DNA from: an uncultured Actinomycetes bacterium
GTDB lineage: Bacteria; Actinomycetota; Actinomycetes; Nanopelagicales; Nanopelagicaceae
Length of the DNA stretch: 54,124 nt
Direction of reading: 5' to 3'
Assembly (NCBI GenBank): GCA_903902965.1
Contig: CAIUXE010000086.1
Location: forward strand, 1 to 54,124
The notes beneath the pieces are model-generated. The model was not told the DNA's origin, searched no databases, and saw only the letters and a list, made by a program, of their open reading frames with translations. Shown in pieces: positions 31,272-41,707 of the stretch. Position 1 is the first letter of the stretch, and every line of letters starts with the position of its first letter. A program made the position numbers and the translations under genes.

Positions 31272-31552
31272 GCGATCAAACATCAACTACTCCATCATCT
31301 GAGCGCGGTTTTAGAAAAACCCGTGAAGGTCTGGTAACTAGCAACAAGATGGATAAAACCGTCACTGTTGTAGTTGAAGATCGTGTGAAGCACGCTCTGT
31401 ACGGAAAAGTTATGCGACGTGCCCATAAGTTGAAGGCGCATGATGAAGCTAATGAATGTGGAATGGGTGATCGCGTTCTAATTATGGAAACGCGTCCACT
31501 TTCAGCCACAAAGCGTTGGCGCGTTGTGCAAATTCTTGAAAAAGCTAAGTAA
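31268..31552 (+). CDS. rpsQ: 30S ribosomal protein S17
   Basis: [40 protein letters not shown]. Confidence 0.98.
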   Translation: MSDQTSTTPSSERGFRKTREGLVTSNKMDKTVTVVVEDRVKHALYGKVMRRAHKLKAHDEANECGMGDRVLIMETRPLSATKRWRVVQILEKAK

Positions 31553-31570
31553 GAGCGGGAGAGAAAAGCC

Positions 31571-31939
31571 ATGATTCAACAAGAGTCGCGACTTCGCGTC
31601 GCCGACAACACTGGGGCTAAGGAACTGCTCTGCATCCGCGTACTTGGCGGCACCAGACGTCGTTATGCCAGCATCGGTGACATCATCGTTTGCTCGGTTA
31701 AAGATGCAATTCCTGGTGGTCAAGTTAAGAAAGGTGAAGTCGTAAAGGCTGTCATCGTTCGTACCACTAAAGAGAACCGTCGTGCTGATGGTTCATACAT
31801 CAAATTTGATGAGAATGCCGCCGTTATTTTGAAAGCTGACGGTGAGCCACGTGGAACCCGTATTTTCGGACCAGTTGCACGTGAACTTCGCGATAAGAAA
31901 TTTATGAAGATCATTTCACTTGCTCCGGAGGTGCTATAA
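31571..31939 (+). CDS. rplN: 50S ribosomal protein L14
   Basis: [46 protein letters not shown]. Confidence 0.99.
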   Translation: MIQQESRLRVADNTGAKELLCIRVLGGTRRRYASIGDIIVCSVKDAIPGGQVKKGEVVKAVIVRTTKENRRADGSYIKFDENAAVILKADGEPRGTRIFGPVARELRDKKFMKIISLAPEVL

Positions 31940-31941
31940 AA

Positions 31942-32262
31942 ATGGCAAAAATCCGTAAGGGTGACACTGTTCAAGTGATCGCCGGCAAAGATAAGGGAGT
32001 TACCGGAAAGGTAATTTCAGTATTGGTTGAAAAAGATCGCGTAATTGTCGAAGGTGTTAATCAGATTAAGAAGCACACCAAAGAGAGTTCAACTGATCGT
32101 GGAGTACGCACCGGTGGAATTATCACTACCGAGGCTCCGATCCACATTTCAAATGTTCTTGTTGTCGACGAAGATGGTCGCGCAACACGTCTTGGATCTC
32201 GTAAAGATGAAAAGGGCAAAAATGTTCGCATTTCACGTCGCACCGGAAAGGACATCCGATGA
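31942..32262 (+). CDS. rplX: 50S ribosomal protein L24
   Basis: [42 protein letters not shown]. Confidence 0.98.
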   Translation: MAKIRKGDTVQVIAGKDKGVTGKVISVLVEKDRVIVEGVNQIKKHTKESSTDRGVRTGGIITTEAPIHISNVLVVDEDGRATRLGSRKDEKGKNVRISRRTGKDIR

Positions 32263-32816
32263 GTACTGCAACTAGCGCACGCTTAAAGGATCGCTACCGT
32301 GCTGAAATTCTTCCTGCTATGCGTGAAGAATTTAAGTATGCAAATGTGATGCAGGTTCCGACCCTTGTGAAGATTGTTGTGAACATGGGTGTTGGCGAAG
32401 CTGCTCGTGATTCAAAATTAATCGAAGGCGCAATCAAGGATCTTTCAGCGATCACCGGGCAACGTCCACAAGTGACTCGTTCGACAAAGTCAATTGCGCA
32501 ATTCAAATTGCGTGAGAACATGCCAATTGGTGCGCACGTAACAATGCGCGGAGATCGTATGTGGGAATTCTGCGATCGTCTATTGAGCATCTCACTTCCG
32601 CGTATCCGCGACTTCCGTGGATTATCTCCAAAACAATTTGATGGCCACGGCAACTACACATTCGGTTTAACCGAACAAGTTGTATTCACCGAGATCGATC
32701 AAGACAAAATTGATCGTCCTCGCGGAATGGACATCACTGTTGTAACTACTGCGACAAATGATGAAGAAGGGCGCGCGTTGTTACGCAAACTCGGCTTCCC
32801 ATTTAGGGAGATCTAA
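32259..32816 (+). CDS. rplE: 50S ribosomal protein L5
   Basis: [58 protein letters not shown]. Confidence 0.99.
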   Translation: MSTATSARLKDRYRAEILPAMREEFKYANVMQVPTLVKIVVNMGVGEAARDSKLIEGAIKDLSAITGQRPQVTRSTKSIAQFKLRENMPIGAHVTMRGDRMWEFCDRLLSISLPRIRDFRGLSPKQFDGHGNYTFGLTEQVVFTEIDQDKIDRPRGMDITVVTTATNDEEGRALLRKLGFPFREI

Positions 32817-32818
32817 AA

Positions 32819-33004
32819 ATGGCGAAAACATCGTTAAAAGTTAAAGCCAGCCGTAAACCAAAGTTCAAGGTACGCGGTTACACCAGATGTCAGCGTTGTG
32901 GACGTCCACGTGCTGTCTACCAAAAGTTTGGAATTTGCCGCGTTTGTTTCCGCGAAATGGCGCATGCCGGCGAACTTCCTGGAATCACAAAGGCCAGCTG
33001 GTGA
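32819..33004 (+). CDS. rpsN: 30S ribosomal protein S14, zinc-binding (type Z)
   Basis: 61 aa; [41 protein letters not shown] with CxxC...CxxC. Confidence 0.98.
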   Translation: MAKTSLKVKASRKPKFKVRGYTRCQRCGRPRAVYQKFGICRVCFREMAHAGELPGITKASW

Positions 33005-33095
33005 CCTCACCTGCGGTTGCATCAAACTCGAGCAAGAAAACTACGGAGCAGGTCCTAATGGAAACCACTTCGAGGAAGGTTAAGGCGAACCAACT

Positions 33096-33500
33096 ATGAC
33101 AATGACAGATCCCATCGCAGATATGTTGACGCGATTGCGGAACGCCAATTCGGCATACCACGACAAAGTGGCGATGCCATCTTCAACAGTCAAGGCACGT
33201 ATTGCTGCAATCCTCAAACAAGAGGGTTACATCAGCAGTTACGAGATCGTGACTAACGAGACTGGAATTGGAAAGACGCTAACAATTGATCTTAAGTACG
33301 GCGCAAACCGTCAGCGTTCAATCGCTGGTGTGCGTCGTGTGAGCAAACCAGGACTTCGCGTTTACGCAAAGTCAACTGCGTTGCCACGCGTTCTTGGTGG
33401 TTTAGGTGTTGCCATCATTTCAACTTCATCCGGACTGCTTACTGATAAGCAAGCTGGCAAACAGGGAGTAGGCGGGGAAGTTCTCGCCTACGTATGGTGA
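33096..33500 (+). CDS. rpsH: 30S ribosomal protein S8
   Basis: [25 protein letters not shown]...[26 protein letters not shown]. Confidence 0.99.
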   Translation: MTMTDPIADMLTRLRNANSAYHDKVAMPSSTVKARIAAILKQEGYISSYEIVTNETGIGKTLTIDLKYGANRQRSIAGVRRVSKPGLRVYAKSTALPRVLGGLGVAIISTSSGLLTDKQAGKQGVGGEVLAYVW

Positions 33501-33506
33501 GCGCTG

Positions 33507-34049
33507 ATGTCACGAATTGGTAGACAACCCATCACGCTTCCTAAGGGAGTAGAAGTTTCATTAGAAGGACAGCATGTTGCTGTTAAAGGTCCTAAAGGAT
33601 CTCTAGCTCACACTGTTGCACTTCCAATCACAATTACAAAGAGCGATGAAGGTGTTTTAACACTTACTCGTCCAAATGATGAGCGCCAAAGTCGTTCACT
33701 TCATGGACTTTCACGCACACTTGTTTTTAACATGATCGAAGGCGTAACAAACGGTTATGAAAAGAAGCTAGACATTATTGGTGTTGGTTACCGTGTTGCA
33801 GCAGAAGGCAAAAACCTTACTTTCGCACTCGGATTCAGCCACCCAGTAAATGTTGTTGCTCCTGAAGGAATTACTTTTGTAGTTGAGTCACCAACTAAAT
33901 TCTCAGTTCAAGGAATTGATAAGCAATTAGTTGGCGAAGTAGCCGCAAATATTCGCAAGATTCGCCCACCAGAGCCTTACAAAGGCAAAGGCGTGCGCTA
34001 TGTCGACGAAGTTGTTCGACGCAAGCAAGGAAAGGCAGGTAAGAAGTAA
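33507..34049 (+). CDS. rplF: 50S ribosomal protein L6
   Basis: [17 protein letters not shown]...[31 protein letters not shown]. Confidence 0.99.
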   Translation: MSRIGRQPITLPKGVEVSLEGQHVAVKGPKGSLAHTVALPITITKSDEGVLTLTRPNDERQSRSLHGLSRTLVFNMIEGVTNGYEKKLDIIGVGYRVAAEGKNLTFALGFSHPVNVVAPEGITFVVESPTKFSVQGIDKQLVGEVAANIRKIRPPEPYKGKGVRYVDEVVRRKQGKAGKK

Positions 34050-34426
34050 TGGCTATCGGAGTAAAGGTCCGTAAAGGATCGGCCCAAGTTGCCAAAGCTC
34101 GCCGCCACTTCCGCGTGCGTAAAAAAGTTTCCGGAACTGCAGCACGTCCACGTCTTGTTGTGACTCGTTCATCTCGCCATGTATTTGCGCAGGTTGTCGA
34201 TGACACAATGGGACATACTCTTGCATCAGCTTCGACTATGGAAGATAGCTTCCGTAATTCGAAAGATGACAAAACCAGAAAAGCTCGCTTAATCGGTCAA
34301 CTACTTGCAGATCGCGCGAAAAGCGCTGGAGTTTCTGCAGTTGTGTTTGATCGTGCCGGAGCAAAGTACACCGGTCGAATTGCCGCTCTTGCTGACGGCG
34401 CACGCGAGAATGGATTGGAGTTCTAA
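34049..34426 (+). CDS. rplR: 50S ribosomal protein L18
   Basis: [47 protein letters not shown]. Confidence 0.98.
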   Translation: MAIGVKVRKGSAQVAKARRHFRVRKKVSGTAARPRLVVTRSSRHVFAQVVDDTMGHTLASASTMEDSFRNSKDDKTRKARLIGQLLADRAKSAGVSAVVFDRAGAKYTGRIAALADGARENGLEF

Positions 34427-35049
34427 TGGCTGCTGAAAGAAGTACTAATCCAGGTGCACCTGCTTCAGGTGAACGTCGCGAAAAGCGTGAACGTCGTGAT
34501 GGTGGCGGACCAGAAAAAAGCCAGTACATCGAACGCGTTGTCTTCATCAACCGTGTTTCTAAAGTAGTAAAAGGTGGACGTCGTTTCTCTTTTACCGCTC
34601 TAGTAGTTGTTGGCGATGGCAAAGGCATGGTCGGTGTTGGTTACGGCAAAGCAAAAGAAGTTCCTGCTGCAATTGCCAAGGGAGTTGAAGAAGCCAAAAA
34701 AGCTTTCTTCAAAGTTCCAATGATTCAAGCAACCATTCCTCATCCAGTTCAAGGTGAAGCAGCTGCCGGAGTTGTACTCCTAAAGCCAGCAAGTCCTGGT
34801 ACTGGAGTTATTGCAGGTGGCCCAGTTCGTGCTGTACTTGAGTGCGCTGGAATTCACGATGTACTTAGCAAATCTCTCGGATCAAATAATGCGATCAACA
34901 TTGTTCATGCAACTGTTGCAGCATTGAAGAGCCTTGAGCACCCAAGTGCAATCGCTGCACGTCGCGGTCTTCCACTAGAAGATGTCGCACCAACACGTTT
35001 ACTTAAAGCAATTAACGCAGATCTACATCCAGTATCGGCAGGTGCATAA
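34426..35049 (+). CDS. rpsE: 30S ribosomal protein S5
   Basis: [55 protein letters not shown]. Confidence 0.99.
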   Translation: MAAERSTNPGAPASGERREKRERRDGGGPEKSQYIERVVFINRVSKVVKGGRRFSFTALVVVGDGKGMVGVGYGKAKEVPAAIAKGVEEAKKAFFKVPMIQATIPHPVQGEAAAGVVLLKPASPGTGVIAGGPVRAVLECAGIHDVLSKSLGSNNAINIVHATVAALKSLEHPSAIAARRGLPLEDVAPTRLLKAINADLHPVSAGA

Positions 35050-35051
35050 AT

Positions 35052-35234
35052 ATGGGTCGCTTAAAAGTAACTCAACTACGCTCCAAAGTCGGCGGAAGAC
35101 CAGAACATCGCGAGACTCTTCGCTCACTTGGTCTTAAGCGCATCGGTGATGTTGTCGTAAAAGAAGATCGTCCAGAGATTCGCGGAATGGTTAAAGCCGT
35201 TCGTCATCTCATTCTTGTGGAAGAGGTCGAATAA
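35052..35234 (+). CDS. rpmD: 50S ribosomal protein L30
   Basis: LKVTQLRSKVGGRPEHRETLRSLGLKRIGDVVVKEDRPEIRGMVKAVRHLILVEEV. Confidence 0.98.
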   Translation: MGRLKVTQLRSKVGGRPEHRETLRSLGLKRIGDVVVKEDRPEIRGMVKAVRHLILVEEVE

Positions 35235-35684
35235 ATGACTCTTAAAATGCACCATCTACGCCCTGCCCCAGGAGCTAAGAAAGATCGCGTACGTAAAGGT
35301 CGCGGAGAAGCATCCAAAGGTAAAACTTCTGGTCGAGGTGGAAAAGGTACGCATGCGCGTAACACTGTTCGCATCGGTTTTGAAGGCGGTCAAATGCCGC
35401 TACATATGCGTCTTCCAAAACTCAAGGGCTTTAAAAACCCAGAGCGTGTGGAATACCAGGCTGTTAATGTGGCAACTTTGAATGAGCTCTTTCCAAAAGG
35501 TGGCACCGTAACTGTTGCCCAACTTATTGAATATGGCGCAGTCCGAAAAGGACTTCCAGTCAAGGTTCTTGGAAATGGCGATATCTCTGTTGCGATCACA
35601 ATCGCAGTACAAGGATTTTCTGCCACGGCTGAAGAGAAAATTAAGGCTGCTGGTGGCAAAATTACTAAAGTAGCCAAACTCTAA
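35235..35684 (+). CDS. rplO: 50S ribosomal protein L15
   Basis: [42 protein letters not shown]...[18 protein letters not shown]. Confidence 0.98.
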   Translation: MTLKMHHLRPAPGAKKDRVRKGRGEASKGKTSGRGGKGTHARNTVRIGFEGGQMPLHMRLPKLKGFKNPERVEYQAVNVATLNELFPKGGTVTVAQLIEYGAVRKGLPVKVLGNGDISVAITIAVQGFSATAEEKIKAAGGKITKVAKL

Positions 35685-35728
35685 AGAAGATTTTCCTTAG
35701 GGGTAAGACTCTAAAAAAGGAGTAAAGA

Positions 35729-37024
35729 ATGATCGCTGCATTTGGAAAGGCCTTTAAAACGCCTGATCTGCGCAAAAAGATTTTCTTTACTCTTTCAATC
35801 ATGGCGCTTTTCCGTTTTGGTTCAGTTATTCCAACTCCTGGTGTCTCATACACCAGCGTTCAAACTTGTTTGAATCAAGTACAAACTGGTGGTTTGTTTG
35901 GATTAATCAACCTTTTCAGCAGTGGAGCGTTGTTACAACTTAGTGTTTTTGCACTTGGAATCATGCCTTACATCACGAGCTCAATCATTGTGCAACTTTT
36001 GACAGTAGTTATTCCACGTTTTGAAGCCTTGAAAAAAGAAGGTCAATCTGGAACCGCAAAGTTAACTCAGTACACCCGTTACTTAACAATTGGTTTGGCG
36101 ATCTTGCAATCATCTGGTCTGGTTGCAGTTGCTCGCACACCAGGAAGACTTTTCTCGGGCTGTAATGAAGCAATCATTCCGGATACTTCTTGGTCACGTA
36201 TTTTGACAATGGTAATTGTCATGACTGCTGGAACTTCGGTGATCATGTGGCTTGGCGAATTGATTACTGATCGTGGTGTGGGTAACGGAATGTCAATCCT
36301 GATCTTTACCTCAATTGCAGCAAGATTCCCTGGTCAACTTTGGAGTATCAAACTTCAAAAAGGACTTTTTGTATTCCTATTTGTTATGGCTGTCGGAGTT
36401 TTGATTGTTGCAGCAGTTGTTTTTGTTGAGCAAGCACAACGTCGAATTCCAGTGCAATATGCAAAGCGTCAAGTTGGTAGCCGTAGTTATGGTGGAGCAA
36501 GTACTTACATTCCAATCAAGGTTAACCAAGCTGGTGTTATCCCAGTAATTTTCGCCTCTTCATTGCTTTACATCCCATCACTTGTAGTTAATCTTTCAAA
36601 TAGCAAAGCAGCATGGGCAGTTTGGATTCAACAAAACTTTGTTAAAGGTGATCACTGGACTTATGTGATTGCATATTTTGCAATGATTATTTTCTTCACT
36701 TATTTCTATGTTGCAATTACTTTTAATCCTGAAGAAGTAGCTGAAAATATGCGCAAATACGGTGGGTTCATTCCAGGTATTCGTGCTGGACGTCCAACTG
36801 TTGAACATTTGCAATATGTTTTATCTCGAATCACTGCACCTGGCTCGCTCTACTTAGCTTTAGTTGCGATCATTCCAGTAATCGCACTTGCACTATTTGG
36901 TGCCACTCAGAACTTCCCATTTGGTGGAACCGCAATCTTGATCGTTGTTGGTGTCGGTCTTGATACAGCCAAACAGATTGAAAGCCAACTTCAACAACGT
37001 TCATATGAAGGTTTCTTGAGGTAA
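35729..37024 (+). CDS. secY: Preprotein translocase subunit SecY
   Basis: DLRKKIFFTLSIMALFRFGSVIPTPGV...FALGIMPYITSSIIVQLLTVVIPRFEALKKEGQSGTAKLTQYTRY. Confidence 0.98.
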   Translation: MIAAFGKAFKTPDLRKKIFFTLSIMALFRFGSVIPTPGVSYTSVQTCLNQVQTGGLFGLINLFSSGALLQLSVFALGIMPYITSSIIVQLLTVVIPRFEALKKEGQSGTAKLTQYTRYLTIGLAILQSSGLVAVARTPGRLFSGCNEAIIPDTSWSRILTMVIVMTAGTSVIMWLGELITDRGVGNGMSILIFTSIAARFPGQLWSIKLQKGLFVFLFVMAVGVLIVAAVVFVEQAQRRIPVQYAKRQVGSRSYGGASTYIPIKVNQAGVIPVIFASSLLYIPSLVVNLSNSKAAWAVWIQQNFVKGDHWTYVIAYFAMIIFFTYFYVAITFNPEEVAENMRKYGGFIPGIRAGRPTVEHLQYVLSRITAPGSLYLALVAIIPVIALALFGATQNFPFGGTAILIVVGVGLDTAKQIESQLQQRSYEGFLR

Positions 37025-37581
37025 TGCGTTTAGTTTTAGTTGGACCACCAGGTGCCGGAAAAGGGACACAAGCAGAATTCTTGTGTGCTCACTACGGAAT
37101 CCCTCATATTTCTACCGGAGATATCTTCCGCGCAAATTTATCTGCTGGTACGCCGCTAGGGATTGAAGCAAAGGGTTATATGGATCGCGGAGATCTAGTC
37201 CCAGATTCAGTTACCAACAGCATGGTTGAAGCCAGATTAAACGAATCAGATTTAGATAACGGATTTTTACTGGATGGATTTCCACGCAATGCAGCACAAG
37301 CTGCGGTTTTAAAGGAAATTTTGAAACGCATAAATGCACCTTTAGATTGCGTGCTTGAATTGCAGATCGATGAAGAAGAAATTGTTACACGTTTAGCTAG
37401 TCGAAATCGCGATGACGATAACGCCGATGTTGTCCGCCATCGCTTAAAAGTTTATAGAGATCAGACAGCTCCAATTATTGATTTTTATAAAAAAGAAAAT
37501 TTGCTTATTGCAATTAACGCCTCGGGTTCTATTGCAGATATTACTGAGCGGGCAATCGCAGCTCTGTCTCCTAAAAAATAA
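37024..37581 (+). CDS. adk: Adenylate kinase (short type, no LID zinc insertion)
   Basis: MRLVLVGPPGAGKGTQAEFLCAHYGIPHISTGDIFRANL...GFLLDGFPRNAAQA. Confidence 0.98.
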   Translation: MRLVLVGPPGAGKGTQAEFLCAHYGIPHISTGDIFRANLSAGTPLGIEAKGYMDRGDLVPDSVTNSMVEARLNESDLDNGFLLDGFPRNAAQAAVLKEILKRINAPLDCVLELQIDEEEIVTRLASRNRDDDNADVVRHRLKVYRDQTAPIIDFYKKENLLIAINASGSIADITERAIAALSPKK

Positions 37582-37592
37582 TTTGGCTTTTC

Positions 37593-38402
37593 ATGGCAAT
37601 TCAAATAAAAACTTTAGAGCAACTAAAATTAATGCGAGTTGCAGGTCTTCTTGTTGCTGACACATTAGAAATTTTAAGAAGTGCAGTAGCACCAGGAGTT
37701 ACTACACAAGAATTAGATAAAATCGCTGCAGATTGCATTAAGGCCGGTGGCGGCATTCCATCTTTTCTGGGGTATCACGGTTATCCAGCAACAATTTGCA
37801 CATCAGTTAATGATGAAGTTGTTCATGGAATTCCAAATGACAAACCATTAAAAGACGGAGATGTAATTTCAATTGATTGTGGAGCAATAGTTGATGGTTG
37901 GCATGGCGACTCTGCAATTTCTGTAGGTGTTGGCCAGATAACTGCCGAAGATCAGAAAATGATGGATGCCTGCGCGCAATCAATGTGGGCTGGAATCGCA
38001 GCTGCAAAAATTGATGGAAAGTTAACCGATCTAAGTGCGGCAATTGAAAAAAGTATTAATGCAAGCGGAAAGTATGGAATTTTGCGCGATTACGGCGGCC
38101 ATGGAATTGGTACCGAAATGCATCAAGAACCACATCTTTTAAATTTTGGCGTAGCCGGTCGTGGGCCGACTTTAATCGCAGGTATGGCATTAGCTGTCGA
38201 GCCAATGATCACTCGGGGATCACACAAAGTTCGCACTTTGGCTGACGAGTGGACAGTGGTAACGCAAGATGGAGCACGCGCTGCTCATACAGAACACTCA
38301 TTCGCCTTAACTCCTGATGGTGGGATTTTTGTCTTGACCGCCAAAGATGGAGGGGCGGCTGGATTGGCCCCTTTCGGGCGGGAAATCTCACCCTCAATCT
38401 GA
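37593..38402 (+). CDS. map: Methionine aminopeptidase type I
   Basis: YPATICTSVNDEVVHGIPNDKPLKDGDVISIDCGAIVDGWHGDSA...GHGIGTEMHQEP. Confidence 0.97.
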   Translation: MAIQIKTLEQLKLMRVAGLLVADTLEILRSAVAPGVTTQELDKIAADCIKAGGGIPSFLGYHGYPATICTSVNDEVVHGIPNDKPLKDGDVISIDCGAIVDGWHGDSAISVGVGQITAEDQKMMDACAQSMWAGIAAAKIDGKLTDLSAAIEKSINASGKYGILRDYGGHGIGTEMHQEPHLLNFGVAGRGPTLIAGMALAVEPMITRGSHKVRTLADEWTVVTQDGARAAHTEHSFALTPDGGIFVLTAKDGGAAGLAPFGREISPSI

Positions 38403-38437
38403 ATTGATCTGATTTTTGGGGCTATTTTAGTTAGGAA

Positions 38438-38561
38438 TTAAGTTCAGATTTAAGTTCAGTTTTAGGGGAGATTTGGGGGATTGAGGCCGATTTCACTGAA
38501 TCGACCCCCTGGACCTAGTATTGCCCTTCGGTCTTGAGTTCAATTTGGGAGTAGGTAAGGC
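38438..38561 (+). promoter_or_regulatory. infA leader region with 12-nt-period direct repeat and GGGGG...CCCCC hairpin
   Basis: TTAAGTTCAGAT TTAAGTTCAGTT at 38438-38461; GGGGG (38475-38479) / CCCCC (38505-38509) enclosing CGATT-tcactg-AATCG. Confidence 0.45.
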
Positions 38562-38783
38562 TTGTCAAAGAATGATGGTGCCATCGAAATAGAAGGCACC
38601 GTAGCTGAGGCTTTGCCAAATGCCATGTTCCGAGTTGATCTCACCAACGGACATAAAGTCCTCGCACACATCAGCGGAAAGATGCGACAGAACTACATTC
38701 GCATTTTGCCCGAAGATCGTGTGATTGTGGAGTTAAGTCCATATGACCTCACCAGAGGTCGCATCGTTTATCGATACAAGTAA
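38562..38783 (+). CDS. infA: Translation initiation factor IF-1 (TTG start)
   Basis: [73 protein letters not shown]. Confidence 0.97.
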   Translation: MSKNDGAIEIEGTVAEALPNAMFRVDLTNGHKVLAHISGKMRQNYIRILPEDRVIVELSPYDLTRGRIVYRYK

Positions 38784-38827
38784 GAGTTAAAAGAAAGCTA
38801 AAGCAAGATAAGGAAAGAGGGGGGAAC

Positions 38828-38941
38828 ATGAAGGTCAAGCCAAGCGTTAAGAAGATTTGTGACAAGTGCAAAGTAATTCGTCGTCACGGTCGCGTCATGG
38901 TGATCTGCGAGAACCTCCGTCACAAACAACGGCAGGGTTAA
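38828..38941 (+). CDS. rpmJ: 50S ribosomal protein L36 (Cys-containing form)
   Basis: [37 protein letters not shown]; 37 aa, below the ORF track cutoff. Confidence 0.97.
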   Translation: MKVKPSVKKICDKCKVIRRHGRVMVICENLRHKQRQG

Positions 38942-38987
38942 TTTTTTAAAAAAACTTAATAGTTAACATGTAACACAACTGAGAAAT

Positions 38988-39053
38988 CAGTCCCCTTGGT
39001 CCAGAGGCTAAGGTCGTGTCGCATAGGACCTCTGGTTTAACGAAGGGCCACTG
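38988..39053 (+). promoter_or_regulatory. rpsM leader hairpin enclosing the Shine-Dalgarno sequence
   Basis: CAGT/ACTG and CCCTT/AAGGG outer pairs, CCAGAGG/CCTCTGG inner stem, ending at the rpsM ATG (39054). Confidence 0.65.
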
Positions 39054-39431
39054 ATGGCACGTTTAGTTGGTGTTGATCTTCCGCGTGAAAAGCGCGTTGA
39101 GATTGCACTTACATATATCTTCGGTGTTGGCCGTACCCGTTCGCAAGAAATGTTAACGGCTACTGGAATCAACCCGAACGTCCGCGTAAAAGATTTGCCT
39201 GAGAGCGATCTTGTTAAGTTGCGCGATTACATTGAAGGAAACTTCAAAATCGAAGGTGATCTCCGTCGTGAGATTGCAGCTGACATCCGACGCAAAGTTG
39301 AGATTCAGTGCTACCAAGGAATTCGTCACCGCAGAGGTTTGCCGGTGCGCGGGCAACGTACCCACACCAACGCACGTACTCGCAAGGGTCCACGCGTTGC
39401 TATCGCTGGTAAGAAGAAGGTGACCAAGTAA
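39054..39431 (+). CDS. rpsM: 30S ribosomal protein S13
   Basis: [34 protein letters not shown]...[21 protein letters not shown]. Confidence 0.99.
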   Translation: MARLVGVDLPREKRVEIALTYIFGVGRTRSQEMLTATGINPNVRVKDLPESDLVKLRDYIEGNFKIEGDLRREIAADIRRKVEIQCYQGIRHRRGLPVRGQRTHTNARTRKGPRVAIAGKKKVTK

Positions 39432-39841
39432 TGGCTGCTAAACCTGCCGCTGCCGGTAAAGGCAAAGTAAAACTTCGTAAGAAAGAAAAGAAAAACGTTG
39501 CTGTTGGTCAAGCTCACATCAAGAGCACCTTCAACAACACCATTGTTTCTATTACTGATCCAACAGGTGCAGTTATTGCATGGTCATCAGCTGGCCAAGT
39601 TGGTTACAAAGGATCACGTAAATCAACACCATTTGCTGCACAACTTGCTGCTGAAGCAGCTGCACGTCGCGCGCAAGAACATGGTGTTCGCAAAGTAGAT
39701 GTATTTGTTAAGGGACCAGGATCTGGTCGCGAAACAGCTATTCGTTCATTACAGGCAGCCGGATTAGAAGTTGGAGCTATCGCAGATATGACTCCAGCTC
39801 CACATAATGGTTGCCGTCCACCAAAGCGTCGCCGGGTTTAG
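39431..39841 (+). CDS. rpsK: 30S ribosomal protein S11
   Basis: [74 protein letters not shown]. Confidence 0.99.
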   Translation: MAAKPAAAGKGKVKLRKKEKKNVAVGQAHIKSTFNNTIVSITDPTGAVIAWSSAGQVGYKGSRKSTPFAAQLAAEAAARRAQEHGVRKVDVFVKGPGSGRETAIRSLQAAGLEVGAIADMTPAPHNGCRPPKRRRV

Positions 39842-39855
39842 GGGAGGAGAGAGAT

Positions 39856-40482
39856 ATGGCTCGTTATACCGGAGCAGATTGCAAGCGTTGTCGTCGTGAG
39901 AAAGTAAAGCTCTTCCTTAAGGGCTCTAAGTGCGATGGACCAAAGTGTCCGATCGAATCACGTCCTTACCCACCAGGGCAGCATGGTCGCGGTCGCACCA
40001 AAGACAGTGAGTACTTATTGCAGATGCGTGAGAAGCAAAAGTGCGCACGTATTTATGGAATTCTAGAAAAGCAATTCCGTGGATATTACGAAGAGGCAAA
40101 CCGTCGTCAAGGACGTACTGGTGAAAACCTACTTCGCATCTTGGAAACTCGTTTAGACAACGTAGTTTTCCGTGCAGGTTTTGCAAAGAGTCGCGACATG
40201 GCCCGCCAATTGGTGCGCCACGGTCACTTCTTAGTTAACGGCGAGAAGGTAAATATTCCTTCATACCGCGTAACTGCAAACACGATCATTGACGTTCGTC
40301 CAGGATCACATGACCTAACTCCATTCATCATCGCAAGTGCTGAATTAGGAGATCGTGCAGTTCCGGCTTGGATGGAAGTTGTTGGCTCGAAGTTGAGAAT
40401 TCTTGTTCACGCACTCCCAGAGCGCGCTGTCATTGATACTCAAATTCAAGAGCAGTTAATTGTTGAGTATTACTCGAAGTAG
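39856..40482 (+). CDS. rpsD: 30S ribosomal protein S4
   Basis: ATG 39856 (MARYTGADCKRCRREKVKLFLKGSKC...) with GGGAGGAGAG RBS, preferred over listed 39811. Confidence 0.98.
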   Translation: MARYTGADCKRCRREKVKLFLKGSKCDGPKCPIESRPYPPGQHGRGRTKDSEYLLQMREKQKCARIYGILEKQFRGYYEEANRRQGRTGENLLRILETRLDNVVFRAGFAKSRDMARQLVRHGHFLVNGEKVNIPSYRVTANTIIDVRPGSHDLTPFIIASAELGDRAVPAWMEVVGSKLRILVHALPERAVIDTQIQEQLIVEYYSK

Positions 40483-40509
40483 TAAGAAGTAATAGGTAGT
40501 AGCAGTAAG

Positions 40510-40574
40510 CGAACTTCTCGCCCCGAGAGAAGTTCGTGAAGTTCGTAAGTTGGAGATCAAATAGTGGATCTCCA
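40510..40574 (+). promoter_or_regulatory. Tandem hairpins in the rpsD-rpoA intergenic region
   Basis: CGAACTTCTC (40510-40519)/GAGAAGTTCG (40527-40536), competing TGAAGTTCG (40537-40545); TGGAGATC (40551-40558)/GATCTCCA (40567-40574). Confidence 0.65.
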
Positions 40575-40594
40575 CGAGTTATGGAGGATATCTA

Positions 40595-41686
40595 GTGCTT
40601 ATCGCGCAACGCCCCATCTTGTCCGAAGAAGTTGTGAGTGAATACCGCTCTCGCTTCATCATCGAACCATTAGAGCCAGGTTTTGGTTACACCCTGGGCA
40701 ACTCTTTACGTCGTACCTTGCTCTCTTCAATTCCCGGTGCTGCTGTAACAAGCGCACGAGTTGAAGGCGCACTTCATGAGTTCACCACTCTTGAAGGAGT
40801 TAAGGAAGATTTAACAGAGATCGTTCTAAACATCAAAGGTTTAGTTCTTTCATCAGATAGTGATGAGCCTGTAGTTATGTACATTCGCAAAACTGGCGAA
40901 GGTGTATTAACTGGAGCTGACATTGTTGTCCCAGCTGGAGTTGAAGTTCATAACCCAGAGATTCATATTGCAACCCTTAACGCAAAAGCAAAAGTTGAAA
41001 TTGAGTTAACAGTTGAGCGTGGCCGTGGTTACGTAACAGCTGTTCAAAATAAGCAAGCCGGTCAAGAGATCGGACGCATTCCAATTGACTCAATTTACTC
41101 ACCAGTTCTAAAAGTTACTTACAAAGTTGAAGCAACACGTGTTGAACAGCGCACTGACTTTGACCGTTTAGTACTTGATGTTGAAACAAAGCGTTCAATG
41201 GAACCACGTGACGCAATGGCATCTGCCGGAAAGACACTTGTTGAGTTATTTGGTTTGGCTCGCGAGTTAAATCTTGGTGCAGAAGGAATTGAAATCGGAC
41301 CTTCCATTACTGATGCTGCACTTGCTGCAGATCTTGCTCTTCCAATCGAAGATTTAGATCTAACAGTGCGTTCATACAACTGCTTAAAGCGTGAAGGAAT
41401 TCATAGCGTTGGTGAACTTGTATCTCGCAGCGAAGCAGACCTTTTGGATATCCGTAACTTCGGTTCAAAATCTATTGACGAAGTTAAACTAAAGCTTGTT
41501 GGAATGGGTCTTCAACTAAAGGACAGCCCAATTGGATTTGATCCAACTCAATCACCTGGTTATCACGACAATGGTGATGATGAGGATGAGGAGTTCTACG
41601 TTGTTCCACCAGTAACTCCAATCCACGCAGTTGATCCAATCAGCCCAACTCATTCAGATGTACCAAATTCAGAAACACAAGAGTAG
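40595..41686 (+). CDS. rpoA: DNA-directed RNA polymerase subunit alpha
   Basis: [40 protein letters not shown]-terminal domain [24 protein letters not shown] start. Confidence 0.99.
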   Translation: MLIAQRPILSEEVVSEYRSRFIIEPLEPGFGYTLGNSLRRTLLSSIPGAAVTSARVEGALHEFTTLEGVKEDLTEIVLNIKGLVLSSDSDEPVVMYIRKTGEGVLTGADIVVPAGVEVHNPEIHIATLNAKAKVEIELTVERGRGYVTAVQNKQAGQEIGRIPIDSIYSPVLKVTYKVEATRVEQRTDFDRLVLDVETKRSMEPRDAMASAGKTLVELFGLARELNLGAEGIEIGPSITDAALAADLALPIEDLDLTVRSYNCLKREGIHSVGELVSRSEADLLDIRNFGSKSIDEVKLKLVGMGLQLKDSPIGFDPTQSPGYHDNGDDEDEEFYVVPPVTPIHAVDPISPTHSDVPNSETQE

Positions 41687-41707
41687 TTAGAGGAGATCTG
41701 AGCCAAA

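Noticed and set aside
38988-39053. tRNA-like fold before rpsM (CCTTGGTCCAGAGGCTAAGGTCG...)
   Set aside because: No T-loop TTC motif, no anticodon arm of correct size and no acceptor stem; better explained as an mRNA leader hairpin.
39811-39855. N-terminal extension of rpsD in the ORF track
   Set aside because: It lies within rpsK; ATG 39856 has a strong RBS and gives the canonical MARYTG start.
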